Assembly: GCF_041916975.1 (NCBI RefSeq)
Contig: NZ_JAYRYK010000001.1
Coordinates: forward strand, 2,294,001-2,358,000
DNA: 64,000 bases
Direction: 5' to 3'
Origin: Sphingosinicella sp041916975
Lineage (GTDB): Bacteria > Pseudomonadota > Alphaproteobacteria > Sphingomonadales > Sphingomonadaceae
Positions 24,742-33,277 of this stretch are shown here, in pieces. Under the pieces are notes generated by a model. It did no database searches. It saw only the letters and a program-made list of their open reading frames with translations, and was not told the DNA's origin. The translations under genes were made by a program, and so were the position numbers. Every line of letters starts with the position of its first letter. The first letter of the stretch is position 1.

Positions 24742-26859
24742 TCAGAACGAGGCCGAAAGGCCGACGTTCACCGAACGGCCGCGCCCCGGCACGGGCCTCA
24801 GTACGCCCGTCTCGCCATAATCGCCGAGCGATTTGCCGCCGAGCGGCAGTGCGTAGCCCGTGTCGAACAGGTTCTGCACGTCCACGCTGATGCGATAAGC
24901 GCCGAAGCGATAGCCGGTGGAGATGTTCACCAGCGCATAGCTGTCCGTCACGGGTTCGTTCCGCGTCGCGTCCACGCGCGTCTTGTCGTCCACCAGCTCC
25001 ACCTCGATCAGGCTTTCCCAGCCGCCGAGGCTATGCTCCAGCCCGATCCGGGCATTCAGCGGCATCTGGTGATAGAGGGAGCCGCCGTCGTCGCGGTTCT
25101 TGCCGCGCAGCCAGCTCGCGCTTGCCGTCAGCTTCGCCTTGCCTGCCGCGTCACTTGCCCACAGCGGCACCGCGCCCGACACATCGACGCCGTAGAATTC
25201 GGCGTCCTGGTTCACGAACTGCAACTGCGCGAACGGCGTCGGCATCCCCATCATGTCGGTGAAGTCCTGCAGCTTCACGGCGTCGATATAATCGTCGACG
25301 CGCGTGTAGTGTGGCGCGATCTTCAGCGACCAGCTCTCGGCGCCCTTGCCCTTCAGGCTCAGCGCTGCGCTCAGCGTGTCGGCCTTCTCGGGCTTCAGCG
25401 CCAGATTGCCGACATAGCCGTTGCCGTCGCCGTACCAGCCGATCATCCGGCTCGACATCGAACCGCGGCCCCACGAATAGCGCTCGTAGACGTTTGGTGA
25501 ACGCACCTTGCGCGCGTATCCGATCTCCAGCGTCGCCCGTTCGCTCGCCGCATAGCGCGCGATCGCGCTCCAGCCCCAGTTGCTGTCGTGGCGCTTGTGA
25601 TCCGCCGCGTTGAACGCCATCGCCGCCATCGCGTCGTCCATGTTCATCATGGATGTCGAATAGGGCTGCACGTCGCCCGTGTTCATCCACACCTGGTCGT
25701 TCCTCACGCCGATCGTCGTCGTCAGCGCGGGCGACCATTTCGCTTCCCATTCGGCGAAGCTGCCGAGCCGGTCGCGTTTGGAAGCGTTCACGTTGATGTA
25801 GATGTCCGGCCCCATCATCATGCTGCCCGCAACCGGCGGCCAGTAATCGTCGAGCCACTGGTGGTGGAATTCGCTCCCCAGGCGCAGCGTGTCGCGCGCG
25901 CTGAGCGGCAGTTCCGTTTTCAGCGTATAGCCGATCGTATGCACCTCTGTGTTCATCGGCATGCCGCCGCCCGCCGTGCCGCCCTTGTCGGCCAGGAAGT
26001 TCATGCGGTGGTCGGTGTCGCGCCAATAGGCGCGAAGGTCGATGTCACCCCAGTCGAACGCGCCCTTCCAGCCGCCGTTCAGGAACCACGACCGGTTCGA
26101 TGTCATGTCCATGTACTGGTTCGGGAAGCCTTCGTAGGGCGAGAAGTGATAGCCGCCCTTCAGCGTGAACAGCCCGGCGTCCGTGTTTGCCGCGAAGCTC
26201 AGCGCATGATCGGTCTTCTTGTATTCGGTGGATCGCACCGTGCCGTCGTTGCCGCCGCCCTTGTAATTGTCGCTCTGGGTGAAGGATCCGTCATAGGTGA
26301 AGCTGGTCTTGTCGCCCGCGATCGTCAGCGATGCGGCGCCACCGAAACCGTCGCCGTTGCTGCGATAGAAGGTCGAAACCTCGCCCGTCACGAGCGTCTG
26401 GCCTGCTGCCGCGAATCGCGGGCTTGCGGTTTCCACCGAGATGACGCCGCCGATGCTGTCACCGCCCATCGAAACGGGTGACACACCGGTGATCACGCTC
26501 ACGGCGTCGATCGTCTGCGGGTCGGTGTAAGAGAGCGGCGGGTTCATGTCGTTGGGGCAGGCGCTGTCGATCGGCGCACCGTCGACCCGGATCGAAAGCC
26601 GCGGGCCATTCAGGCCGCGGATCGTCGGCAGGCTCGAAAACCCGCCCGCGCCATAGGCGGAAACGCCGGGGATGCGCGAAATGAGCGCGCCGGTGTCGCT
26701 GCTGCGGACGGCGGAAATGTCGTCCTTCGTCAGCGTTTCGGCAGAGGCGGGGCCGGCGCCGGACTCGATATCGATGGCGGGAAGCGCGGTCGGATCGGCG
26801 GCGGCGGGCGTGGCAACGGCAAGCGCAGCCGCAAGTGCGGCAAAAGAGGTGCGGGACAT
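24742..26859 (-). CDS. TonB-dependent copper receptor, OprC/NosA type
   Basis: Outer-membrane receptor of 705 residues with a signal peptide (cleavage near residue 21) and a plug containing IRGLNGPRLSIRVDGAPID and CPNDMNPPLSYTDPQTID; the latter resembles the plug of OprC-type copper receptors. The barrel is methionine-rich (GSMMMGPD, STSMMNMDDAMAAMAF, DFTDMMGMPTP), which suits copper binding. The C-terminus ends in Phe (GLSASF). A DUF2946 gene lies 97 bp upstream and a TonB gene 4 bp downstream, the usual grouping for this family. Specificity for copper is by family and motif, not proven. Confidence 0.85.
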   Translation of the reverse strand: MSRTSFAALAAALAVATPAAADPTALPAIDIESGAGPASAETLTKDDISAVRSSDTGALISRIPGVSAYGAGGFSSLPTIRGLNGPRLSIRVDGAPIDSACPNDMNPPLSYTDPQTIDAVSVITGVSPVSMGGDSIGGVISVETASPRFAAAGQTLVTGEVSTFYRSNGDGFGGAASLTIAGDKTSFTYDGSFTQSDNYKGGGNDGTVRSTEYKKTDHALSFAANTDAGLFTLKGGYHFSPYEGFPNQYMDMTSNRSWFLNGGWKGAFDWGDIDLRAYWRDTDHRMNFLADKGGTAGGGMPMNTEVHTIGYTLKTELPLSARDTLRLGSEFHHQWLDDYWPPVAGSMMMGPDIYINVNASKRDRLGSFAEWEAKWSPALTTTIGVRNDQVWMNTGDVQPYSTSMMNMDDAMAAMAFNAADHKRHDSNWGWSAIARYAASERATLEIGYARKVRSPNVYERYSWGRGSMSSRMIGWYGDGNGYVGNLALKPEKADTLSAALSLKGKGAESWSLKIAPHYTRVDDYIDAVKLQDFTDMMGMPTPFAQLQFVNQDAEFYGVDVSGAVPLWASDAAGKAKLTASASWLRGKNRDDGGSLYHQMPLNARIGLEHSLGGWESLIEVELVDDKTRVDATRNEPVTDSYALVNISTGYRFGAYRISVDVQNLFDTGYALPLGGKSLGDYGETGVLRPVPGRGRSVNVGLSASF

Positions 26860-26956
26860 GGAAACTCCATCCTGTGCTTTGGGGTAGCGGCCGGGCGCGG
26901 ATGGTCCGGTAGGCGGTGGAGATGCGTCCGCAGAAAAGGAGGGCGTCGGGAAAGGC

Positions 26957-27343
26957 CTAGCTGCGGACGCGAAGGCCCGGAGGTCCGCGCAGCGGCGGTC
27001 GCAGCCGCAGCGTGGCGGGATGCGGTGTTTGCTGCGGCGTGTGCAGCGCGGCGGCGAGGAGGAACAGGATCGCCAGTGCGAGCAGTGCGGGGTCGACCGC
27101 GCCCATCATCGGTGCCGCAAGCCCGGCGAAGGCGCACGGCATGTCGTTGCCGCCCGCGTGCTTGCTCTCGGTGGGCGTGGCGACGGCGACCGATTTCAGC
27201 CCATCGCCCGTGCAAAGCTCGATGACCATCACACCGTCGACGACGGCGGGCATGAACCCCGTCGGCACCAGCACCTTCACGAGCAGCGCGGCGGCGGCCA
27301 GCCAGACGGCCAGCCAGCGATAACGCAGCAGGATTTTGTGCAT
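26957..27343 (-). CDS. DUF2946-family small membrane protein
   Basis: Protein of 128 residues with an N-terminal hydrophobic segment (WLAVWLAAAALLVKVLVPTG), a central loop with two cysteines and a His (LCTGDG, KHAGGNDMPCAFAG) and a second hydrophobic segment (DPALLALAILFLLAAALH). This layout fits DUF2946, a family commonly found with copper-transport receptors. It is the first gene of the module with the copper receptor and TonB. The ATG at 27343 gives the family N-terminus; upstream open frame is shadow. Confidence 0.7.
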   Translation of the reverse strand: MHKILLRYRWLAVWLAAAALLVKVLVPTGFMPAVVDGVMVIELCTGDGLKSVAVATPTESKHAGGNDMPCAFAGLAAPMMGAVDPALLALAILFLLAAALHTPQQTPHPATLRLRPPLRGPPGLRVRS

Positions 27344-27411
27344 GGTGTTCACGGTGCTCGCCTTATGTCGCCGCGCGCGTTCTGTCGCGGCGCAAGTGTG
27401 TCGCACCCGGC

Positions 27412-28692
27412 TTAGCCGAGGCGGCGCGTCACCGAAAGCGCGTGCGCGGGCAGGCCTTCCGCCTCCGCAAGCCGTGCGGCGGCAGGGCCGATGGCGGCAA
27501 GGCCTTCCGCCGAACAATCGAGGAAGGTCGTGCGCTTCATGAAGTCCGCTACCGAAAGCCCCGAGGAGAAGCGCGCACGGCGTCCCGTGGGCAGCGTGTG
27601 GTTCGGCCCGCCGATATAGTCGCCGATCGCCTCGGGCGTGCGGTAGCCCATGAACACCGATCCCGCGTGGCGCACGCGCGCGAACATGGCCTGCGGGTCT
27701 GCGATGCTGAGCGCGAGATGCTCGGGTGCGAGCGCGTCGATCAGCGCGGGGGCTTCGTCGAGGCTACCGACCGTGATGATCGCGCCGAAGCGTGCCCAGC
27801 TTTCGCGCGCGACATCGGCGCCGAGGACGTCGAGCGCAGCGTCCACGGCCTGCATCGTGCGCGCGGCAAGGTCCGCATCGTCGGTGATGAGGATCGCCTG
27901 CGCCACGCGGTCATGCTCGGCCTGGCTCAAAAGATCGGCGGCGAGCCAGTCCGGGTCCGCGGCACTGTCCGCGACGACGAGGATTTCCGAAGGCCCCGCC
28001 ACCATGTCGATGCCGACGCGGCCGTAAAGCTGCCGCTTGGCTTCGGCGACATAGGCATTGCCGGGGCCGGTGATCTTGTCGACCGGGCGGATCGTGTCCG
28101 TGCCGAAGGTCAGCGCCGCGATCGCCTGCGCGCCTCCGATGCGGTAGATTTCGTCAACGCCCGCCAGGCTTGCGGCATAGAGCACCAGCGGATTGACCGC
28201 GCCGCCTGGCGTCGGCGTCGTCATCACCAGCCGCCGCACGCCCGCGACCTTGGCGGGGATCGCGTTCATCAGCACCGTGGAAGGATAGCTCGCAAGCCCG
28301 CCCGGCACGTAGATGCCTACGTCGTCGATCGCCGACCAGCGCCACCCGGCGCGCACGCCCGCCGCGTCAACCGCGTCGTGGTCCGCCGGAAGCTGCCCAA
28401 CGTGAAACGCGCGGATGCGCTCTGCCGCAAGCTCGAGAGCGGCGCGCAGCTCCGGTGCGACCTGGTCTTTCGCGGCGGCGATTTCAGCGTCGCTGAAGCG
28501 CAGCACCGTCACGTCCAGTCGGTCGAAGCGCCGCGTCAGTTCGAAAAGCGCCGCGTCGCCGCGCGCCCGAACGTCGGCGATGATCCCCGAAACCGCCGCC
28601 GAAACATCGCTCGCCGTCTCGCGCCCGGCGTCCACGAAGTCCGCGAAACGTTTCGCGAAATCCGCGTCGGCGGTGGAAAGTTCAAGCGGCAC
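27412..28692 (-). CDS. hisD: Histidinol dehydrogenase
   Basis: Zinc enzyme of 426 residues that oxidises L-histidinol to L-histidine with two NAD, the last steps of histidine synthesis. Family segments present include YVPGGLASYPSTVLM, IGGAQAIAALTFGT, AGPSEILVVADS, LSQAEHD, APEHLAL and GPNHTLPTGRRARFSSGLS. Its start overlaps the end of hisG by 11 bp, so the two are cotranscribed. Confidence 0.96.
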   Translation of the reverse strand: MPLELSTADADFAKRFADFVDAGRETASDVSAAVSGIIADVRARGDAALFELTRRFDRLDVTVLRFSDAEIAAAKDQVAPELRAALELAAERIRAFHVGQLPADHDAVDAAGVRAGWRWSAIDDVGIYVPGGLASYPSTVLMNAIPAKVAGVRRLVMTTPTPGGAVNPLVLYAASLAGVDEIYRIGGAQAIAALTFGTDTIRPVDKITGPGNAYVAEAKRQLYGRVGIDMVAGPSEILVVADSAADPDWLAADLLSQAEHDRVAQAILITDDADLAARTMQAVDAALDVLGADVARESWARFGAIITVGSLDEAPALIDALAPEHLALSIADPQAMFARVRHAGSVFMGYRTPEAIGDYIGGPNHTLPTGRRARFSSGLSVADFMKRTTFLDCSAEGLAAIGPAAARLAEAEGLPAHALSVTRRLG

Positions 28693-29338
28693 CGGCGGCT
28701 TCCCGGAAACGCTCGATCCATGGCGCGATCGCCGCCGCCTTGGTCTTGAACGCGGCGCGGTTCACGATCAGGCGGCTCGTCACGTCGGCGATCTTCTCCA
28801 CCTCGACAAGGCCGTTTTCCTTCAGCGTCCGCCCGCTCGACACGAGGTCGACGATGCGCTGCGTCAGGCCGAGCTTCGGCGCCAGCTCCATCGCGCCGTT
28901 CAGCTTCACGCACTCCGCCTGCACGCCGCGCGATGCGAAGTGCTGGCTCGTGAGGTTCGGGTACTTGGTGGCGACGCGCACGTGGCTCCAGCTCCTCGGG
29001 TCGTCCCCCGCCGCCATCTCGGCGGGCTCCGCGACCGAAAGCCGGCAGTGCCCGATGCCGAGATCGACCGGCGCGTAGATCTCGGAGTAGGCGAACTCCA
29101 TCAGCACGTCGTTTCCGGCAATACCGAGGTCCGCCGCGCCGTGCGCCACGAAGGTCGCCACGTCGAACGCGCGCACGCGGATCAGCGAAAGCCCGGCGAT
29201 GTTCGTGGCGAACTGCAGCGCACGGCTGTTTTCGTCCGCGAACGCGGGCTCGGGTTCGATTCCGGCGCGCGCGAGCAGCGGCAACGCTTCCTCAAGGATG
29301 CGTCCCTTAGGGATTGCAAAGACCAGTTCCGTTTTCAT
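28682..29338 (-). CDS. hisG: ATP phosphoribosyltransferase, short form
   Basis: First enzyme of histidine synthesis, condensing ATP with PRPP. At 218 residues it is the short form, which lacks the C-terminal regulatory domain and needs a HisZ partner; no hisZ is in this window. Family segments IPKGRILEEALPLLARAG, GAADLGIAGNDVLME and the PRPP loop VDLVSSGRTLKENGL are present. It is upstream of hisD on the same strand. Confidence 0.94.
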   Translation of the reverse strand: MKTELVFAIPKGRILEEALPLLARAGIEPEPAFADENSRALQFATNIAGLSLIRVRAFDVATFVAHGAADLGIAGNDVLMEFAYSEIYAPVDLGIGHCRLSVAEPAEMAAGDDPRSWSHVRVATKYPNLTSQHFASRGVQAECVKLNGAMELAPKLGLTQRIVDLVSSGRTLKENGLVEVEKIADVTSRLIVNRAAFKTKAAAIAPWIERFREAAGAA

Positions 29339-29433
29339 CGCGACTGCCTGTAAAGAAGGCGGTGCTGCGCTGCAACGGAGTCGGCGGTCCGTCAGTGCGG
29401 ATAAACGTGCGCGTATAAAGATGCGGGGTATGT

Positions 29434-29736
29434 ATGGTCGACTGGTGGGGTTCAGGTCCGCAGATGGTGCGGCTCTGGCGCATGTCGATGGAAACCTGGT
29501 CCGCCTCGATGGTCGTCATCGCGGAGCGCAGCGCCATGCTCGGCAACGCGGCGTTCTTTCCGCAGGCCTTCGATGCCCAGGAATTCAACCGCATGGTGCC
29601 CGAAAAGGTGGATGCCTTCACGCGCGGCATGATGGGCGCGGCGCGCGCCCGCGATCCCATGGAGGCGGCCGAAAACGCGCTCGCCCCCGTGCACAGCCGC
29701 GTCACCGCGAACGCGCGGCGTCTCCGGCGCCGCTAA
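29434..29736 (+). CDS. Hypothetical protein, 100 residues
   Basis: I do not recognise this protein. It is rich in Met, Ala and Arg, begins MVDWWGSGPQMVRLWRMSME and appears wholly helical, with a hydrophobic face (WSASMVVIAERSAM) and a basic tail (RRLRRR). Size and helical character recall phasin-like granule proteins, but this is weak. A GGGG motif lies a suitable distance before the ATG. It is upstream of infA and downstream of the divergent hisG promoter. Confidence 0.6.
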   Translation: MVDWWGSGPQMVRLWRMSMETWSASMVVIAERSAMLGNAAFFPQAFDAQEFNRMVPEKVDAFTRGMMGAARARDPMEAAENALAPVHSRVTANARRLRRR

Positions 29737-29838
29737 GGGCGCCTGCAGTTCGGGCCAACAGCAACCTTGCGTTTCCGCGCCTTTTCCGCCAAGGGCAGGC
29801 AGCATTTGCGGGCACGCTTGCCCGCGCAAGGAGACTGA

Positions 29839-30057
29839 ATGGCGAAGGAAGAACTTCTGGAAATGCGGGGGATGGTCACCGAACTGCTCCCCAACGCGAT
29901 GTTCCGGGTCAAACTTGAAAACGATCACGAGATTCTGGGCCACACCGCCGGCAAGATGCGCAAGAACCGCATCCGCGTGCTCGTCGGCGACGAAGTGCTC
30001 GTCGAACTGACGCCCTACGACCTCACCAAGGGCCGCATCACCTACCGCTTCAAGTAA
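29839..30057 (+). CDS. infA: Translation initiation factor IF-1
   Basis: Cytosolic S1/OB-fold protein of 72 residues, the normal length, that occupies the ribosomal A site during initiation. Typical segments MAKEELLEMRGMVTELLPNA, GHTAGKMRKNRIRVLVGD and LTPYDLTKGRITYRFK are present. AAGGAG precedes the ATG. It leads the infA-maf-RNase-yacG run. Confidence 0.98.
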   Translation: MAKEELLEMRGMVTELLPNAMFRVKLENDHEILGHTAGKMRKNRIRVLVGDEVLVELTPYDLTKGRITYRFK

Positions 30058-30068
30058 CGGAACCGTTT

Positions 30069-30647
30069 GTGCCGGCGCTGGTCCTTGCCTCATCGAGCCC
30101 GCGCCGCCGCGCCCTTCTCGAACAGATCGGCATCTCTCCGGCGCGCACGCTTTCGCCCGACATCGACGAAACGCCCCGGCGCGGAGAGCTTCCCCGCGAC
30201 TATGCCGTGCGGCTCGCCGCCGAAAAGGCCGCAGCCGTGCCGCGAGGGCCGGATGAGGCGGTGATCGCGGGCGACACCACGGTCGCTGCAGGCCGCCGTA
30301 TTCTGCCGCCTGCCGACACGGATGATATCGTTCGGCAGTGCCTCACGCTGCTTTCGGGGCGGCGGCACCGCGTCTTCAGCGCCGTCGCAGCTATCGATGC
30401 GGAGGGGCGCCTGCGCCAGCGCGTTGGTGTAACCATCGTAACCTTCAAGCGGCTGTCCGACGCCGAGATCGATGCCTATGTCCGCTGCGGCGAGGGGCGC
30501 GGCAAGGCGGGCGGCTATGCGATCCAGGGCCGCGCCGCCGCCTTCGTCCGCTTCCTCTCGGGCAGCTATTCGGGCGTCGTCGGCCTGCCGCTTTACGAGA
30601 CGTCGGCGCTTCTCGCCGCGTCCGGCATCGTCCCCTCCGATGGCTGA
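30069..30647 (+). CDS. maf: Maf-family nucleoside triphosphate pyrophosphatase
   Basis: Pyrophosphatase of 192 residues that hydrolyses non-canonical or dTTP/UTP nucleotides. The N-terminal signature LASSSPRRRALLEQIG and the active-site segments DIDET, AGDTTV and GYAIQGRAAAFV are present. It starts with GTG at 30069, 11 bp after infA; this start gives the family N-terminus. Its end overlaps the next gene by 8 bp. Confidence 0.93.
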   Translation: MPALVLASSSPRRRALLEQIGISPARTLSPDIDETPRRGELPRDYAVRLAAEKAAAVPRGPDEAVIAGDTTVAAGRRILPPADTDDIVRQCLTLLSGRRHRVFSAVAAIDAEGRLRQRVGVTIVTFKRLSDAEIDAYVRCGEGRGKAGGYAIQGRAAAFVRFLSGSYSGVVGLPLYETSALLAASGIVPSDG

Positions 30648-31617
30648 ATGGCTGATCGAGCGCGGCATCGGCGAAACCCGCGCCGCGCTCATCGAGGCCG
30701 GCACGATCGCCGAAATGCGGATCGCGCGCAAAGGCAGTCCCCGTGCGGGCGAAATATGGGATGCGCGGCTGACGGCGAAGCTCGGCGCGCGGCGCGGCAT
30801 CGTGCTGCTGGGCGATCATGAGGCGCTGCTCGAACCCGTCCCCCTCGCTCTCACCGCGGGCGGCCTCGTGCGCGTCGTCGTCGTGCGCGAACCGATCCCG
30901 GAGCGCGGCCGGCCTCGACTTGCGAAGGTGCGGGCCGAAGGCGTCGCAGGTGCAGCGCCGGGTCTGATCACGGCCTCCGCATGCGAACCGCCGCGCGCGC
31001 GGGTGCTTGGCCATGGCGAAACGCTGGATGATCATGGCTGGGGCGAAGCGATCGCGGACGCGGAAAGCGGCCATATCGCGTTCTCCGGCGGCAGCCTCGC
31101 GATTGTGCCGACCCCGGCGATGACGACCATCGATATCGACGGCGATCTCCCCGCGGCCGATCTCGCGATGGCTGGGGTTCGCGCCGCCGTCGCCGCGATC
31201 CGGCGTTTCGATATCGGCGGCTCCATCGGCATCGACCTGCCGACGCTGCGCGACAAGGCCGCGCGGCAGGCCGCGGACGATCTCGTCGACAGCCTGCTGC
31301 CGCAGCCCTTTGAACGCACGGCGGTAAACGGCTTCGGCTTCCTGCAGATCGTCCGCTCGCGCCCGCGCGCCTCTATCATCGAGCTTGTGCAGAACGCACC
31401 AGTGGAAACCGCCGCGCTCGCCCTTCTGCACGTTGCGGCGCGGACGCCGGGGGCAGGGCCGCGCACGCTCACCGCCGCGCCGCGCGTCGTCACATGGCTG
31501 CGCGGGCGCGCAGCCCTCGTCACCGAGCTCGAACGCCGTATCGGCGCGCAGGTCGTGCTGGCCGAAGATGCCGCGCTCGCGCTACAAGCCGGCCATGTCC
31601 ATGCCGCCCAAAGCTGA
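30640..31617 (+). CDS. RNase E/G-family protein, short form
   Basis: Protein of 325 residues related to the catalytic half of RNase E/G. The N-terminal segment (LIERGIGETRAALIEAG) resembles the S1-containing start, and DIGGSIGIDLPTL near residue 195 matches the catalytic DNase I-like strand with its Asp. It is much shorter than RNase G (about 490) and lacks the zinc-link cysteines and C-terminal small domain, so it may act as a monomer or have a narrow role. The ATG at 30640 was chosen because it overlaps the maf stop and gives a natural N-terminus. This gene sits between maf and yacG. Confidence 0.8.
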   Translation: MAEWLIERGIGETRAALIEAGTIAEMRIARKGSPRAGEIWDARLTAKLGARRGIVLLGDHEALLEPVPLALTAGGLVRVVVVREPIPERGRPRLAKVRAEGVAGAAPGLITASACEPPRARVLGHGETLDDHGWGEAIADAESGHIAFSGGSLAIVPTPAMTTIDIDGDLPAADLAMAGVRAAVAAIRRFDIGGSIGIDLPTLRDKAARQAADDLVDSLLPQPFERTAVNGFGFLQIVRSRPRASIIELVQNAPVETAALALLHVAARTPGAGPRTLTAAPRVVTWLRGRAALVTELERRIGAQVVLAEDAALALQAGHVHAAQS

Positions 31618-31777
31618 CTCGCGCATCGGCCGCTGCCCCATCTGCGGCAAGCCCGAAACCGCCGTGCACAAGCCCTTCTGCTCGCAGCTCTGTCGCGACC
31701 GCGACCTCATATCGTGGCTCGACGAACGCTACCGCGTGCCCGTGCATTCCGATGAGGAACCCCCTGCCGAGGATTGA
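31595..31777 (+). CDS. yacG: DNA gyrase inhibitor YacG
   Basis: Zinc-finger protein of 60 residues that binds GyrB. The four zinc cysteines are visible in GRCPICGKP and PFCSQLCRDRDLISWLDERY. Two ATGs (31595 and 31601) are possible; both fall within the end of the RNase gene, giving translational overlap. The acidic tail (SDEEPPAED) is normal for the family. Last gene of the housekeeping run before tRNA-Phe. Confidence 0.92.
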   Translation: MSMPPKADSRIGRCPICGKPETAVHKPFCSQLCRDRDLISWLDERYRVPVHSDEEPPAED

Positions 31778-31847
31778 CGCGCGAGTGCTGGACAAGCCCT
31801 GCGCAGGCCATTAAGAGGCGCGCTTCATTCCGCGTTCGCCGGAATGT

Positions 31848-31923
31848 GCCCGGGTAGCTCAGTTGGTAGAGCATGCGACTGAAAATCGCAGTGTCGGCGG
31901 TTCGACTCCGTCCCCGGGCACCA
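31848..31923 (+). tRNA. tRNA-Phe (anticodon GAA)
   Basis: A complete 76-base tRNA with encoded CCA. The acceptor stem pairs GCCCGGG (31848-31854) with CCCGGGC (31913-31919), followed by A and CCA. The D arm reads GCTCAGTTGGTAGAGC, the anticodon loop CTGAAAA holds GAA, and the T loop GTTCGACTC is standard. It lies 70 bp after yacG and marks the junction between housekeeping and accessory DNA. Confidence 0.98.
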
Positions 31924-32286
31924 TTAGCCCTTCCGCACACATCCGCAGGCGTCCAAAAAACGGCAGAATTCCCAACCTTTTGACGGTACATCGTCTGCTC
32001 GTGACCGTCCCACTTTGTTGTCAACTTTTGCTGCTGACGATACATTTGACGGTATCAGAAACTGACACCCTACTCCCATCATTTTGAAAACATTCACAAA
32101 GGCTGGTTTATTGGACTCCGGCCGTGCCAGGGGCTTTCCGCAACCGGCGTCTGGCCTTGCGGGTCTCCCCCCAACCGAAATCCCTCAAACTGAGGCGATG
32201 CGAGCAGGTTGCGAATTAATCGGCGGTCGCCGACAGGTTAAGTCGGGAACGCGGACACGGTCGAGGCGGCGCGCGGGGAGGGGGAT
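31924..32286. other. Gene-free stretch after tRNA-Phe, possible island junction
   Basis: This 363-bp segment has visibly more A and T than both sides and contains no open reading frame with family resemblance or a convincing start. Short degenerate direct repeats lie in it (listed separately). No integrase gene or second copy of the tRNA 3' end was found. It could be the scar of an integration event, as tRNA 3' ends are common attachment sites, or simply a long leader of the SDR gene at 32287. Confidence 0.5.
31978..32054. repeat. Degenerate direct repeats TGACGGTA downstream of tRNA-Phe
   Basis: TTTGACGGTA occurs exactly at 31979-31988 and 32045-32054, and a near copy TGACGATACA at 32035-32044 resembles TGACGGTACA at 31981-31990. 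The copies are in the same orientation, 66 bp apart for the exact pair. Such small repeats next to a tRNA could be arm-type recombinase sites or an operator array; no enzyme is present to decide. Confidence 0.4.
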
Positions 32287-33042
32287 ATGTCGCACCAGAA
32301 TGGTGCTCTTGCGGGCAAAAAAGCCATCGTGACTGGTGCCGCAAGCGGCATCGGGCAAAGCATATTCGAGGCCTTTGCCGCCGCGGGTGCGGCGGTGCTG
32401 GGTATCGACCTGCCCTCCGCCCGCTGGTCCACAAGCGACGGCACTGCTCTGCCTACGGCAAGGCTGGCCATCGACATCACCGAAGCAGGCGCGCCCGTGG
32501 CCATCGCGGAAACGGCCGAGCGCCTGCTGGGCGGCATCGACATTCTGGTCAACAATGCCGGCACCACCATCGCGGGCGATGCGGAATCCACATCAGACGC
32601 GCATTGGGACCGCATCATGGCAATCAACGTCAATGCGGTGTTCCGCCTGACGCGCGCGGCGGTGCCTGCGCTAAAGAAAAGCGGCAACGGCTGCATCATC
32701 AACACCGGCTCGATTATGTCGGAACTCGCCGGCCCCGGCGTCATCGCCTACGTCACCTCGAAACACGCCGTCGCAGGCATGACCAAGGCGATGGCGGTCG
32801 ACCTTGGCAGATATGGCATTCGCGCGAACTTCCTCCAGCCCGGCAGCGTGGTCACGCCGCTCGTCGCGCCGATCATGGAGGACCGCGACTTCGTCAGTTA
32901 CTGGGAACGCAAGACACCGCTCGGCCGCCTCGGTGTGCCCGCGGACATCGCGCCTGTCGCCGTGTTTCTCGCTTCCGACGCGGCACGCTACGTATCGGGC
33001 GAGGGACTGCGGATCGACGGCGGCGCGGCGGTCAACATATGA
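32287..33042 (+). CDS. Short-chain dehydrogenase/reductase
   Basis: SDR of 251 residues with cofactor motif TGAASGIG, an Asp after the second strand (GIDLPSA) suggesting NAD, NNAG, a Ser in NTGSIMS and the YVTSK active site. It is the first gene after the tRNA and starts the accessory region. Steroid-type hydroxysteroid dehydrogenases belong to this family, but sequence alone does not give the substrate. A 235-bp gap, with no feature I can name, separates it from the next gene. Confidence 0.87.
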   Translation: MSHQNGALAGKKAIVTGAASGIGQSIFEAFAAAGAAVLGIDLPSARWSTSDGTALPTARLAIDITEAGAPVAIAETAERLLGGIDILVNNAGTTIAGDAESTSDAHWDRIMAINVNAVFRLTRAAVPALKKSGNGCIINTGSIMSELAGPGVIAYVTSKHAVAGMTKAMAVDLGRYGIRANFLQPGSVVTPLVAPIMEDRDFVSYWERKTPLGRLGVPADIAPVAVFLASDAARYVSGEGLRIDGGAAVNI

Positions 33043-33277
33043 CGTATCGCAGGACCGATGCGTGATATCATGTGCCTGAATTCCATCACAATTCGAAGCA
33101 AGGGTCGGCACGGTTCCTGCCGTCATCACGCCCGCCCGGCGCCGGGGCTTCTCAGACCAACGAGAGCCAAAGCGAGTGGAAAGCGAGGTTTCATTTCGGT
33201 CGCCCGGTTTTATCTGACGGACGGAAATTCACACAAGGCACAATGGCGCCAAACGCCATGACCAAGGGGAGGTGGTA

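Noticed and set aside
31707..32045. Minus-strand frame crossing yacG end and tRNA-Phe, considered as an integrase remnant
   Set aside because: It overlaps the tRNA and has no tyrosine-recombinase motif; repeats in it come from the TGACGGTA copies.
33043..33277. Small gene between the SDR and receptor
   Set aside because: Frames here lack a ribosome binding site and have no recognisable protein pattern.
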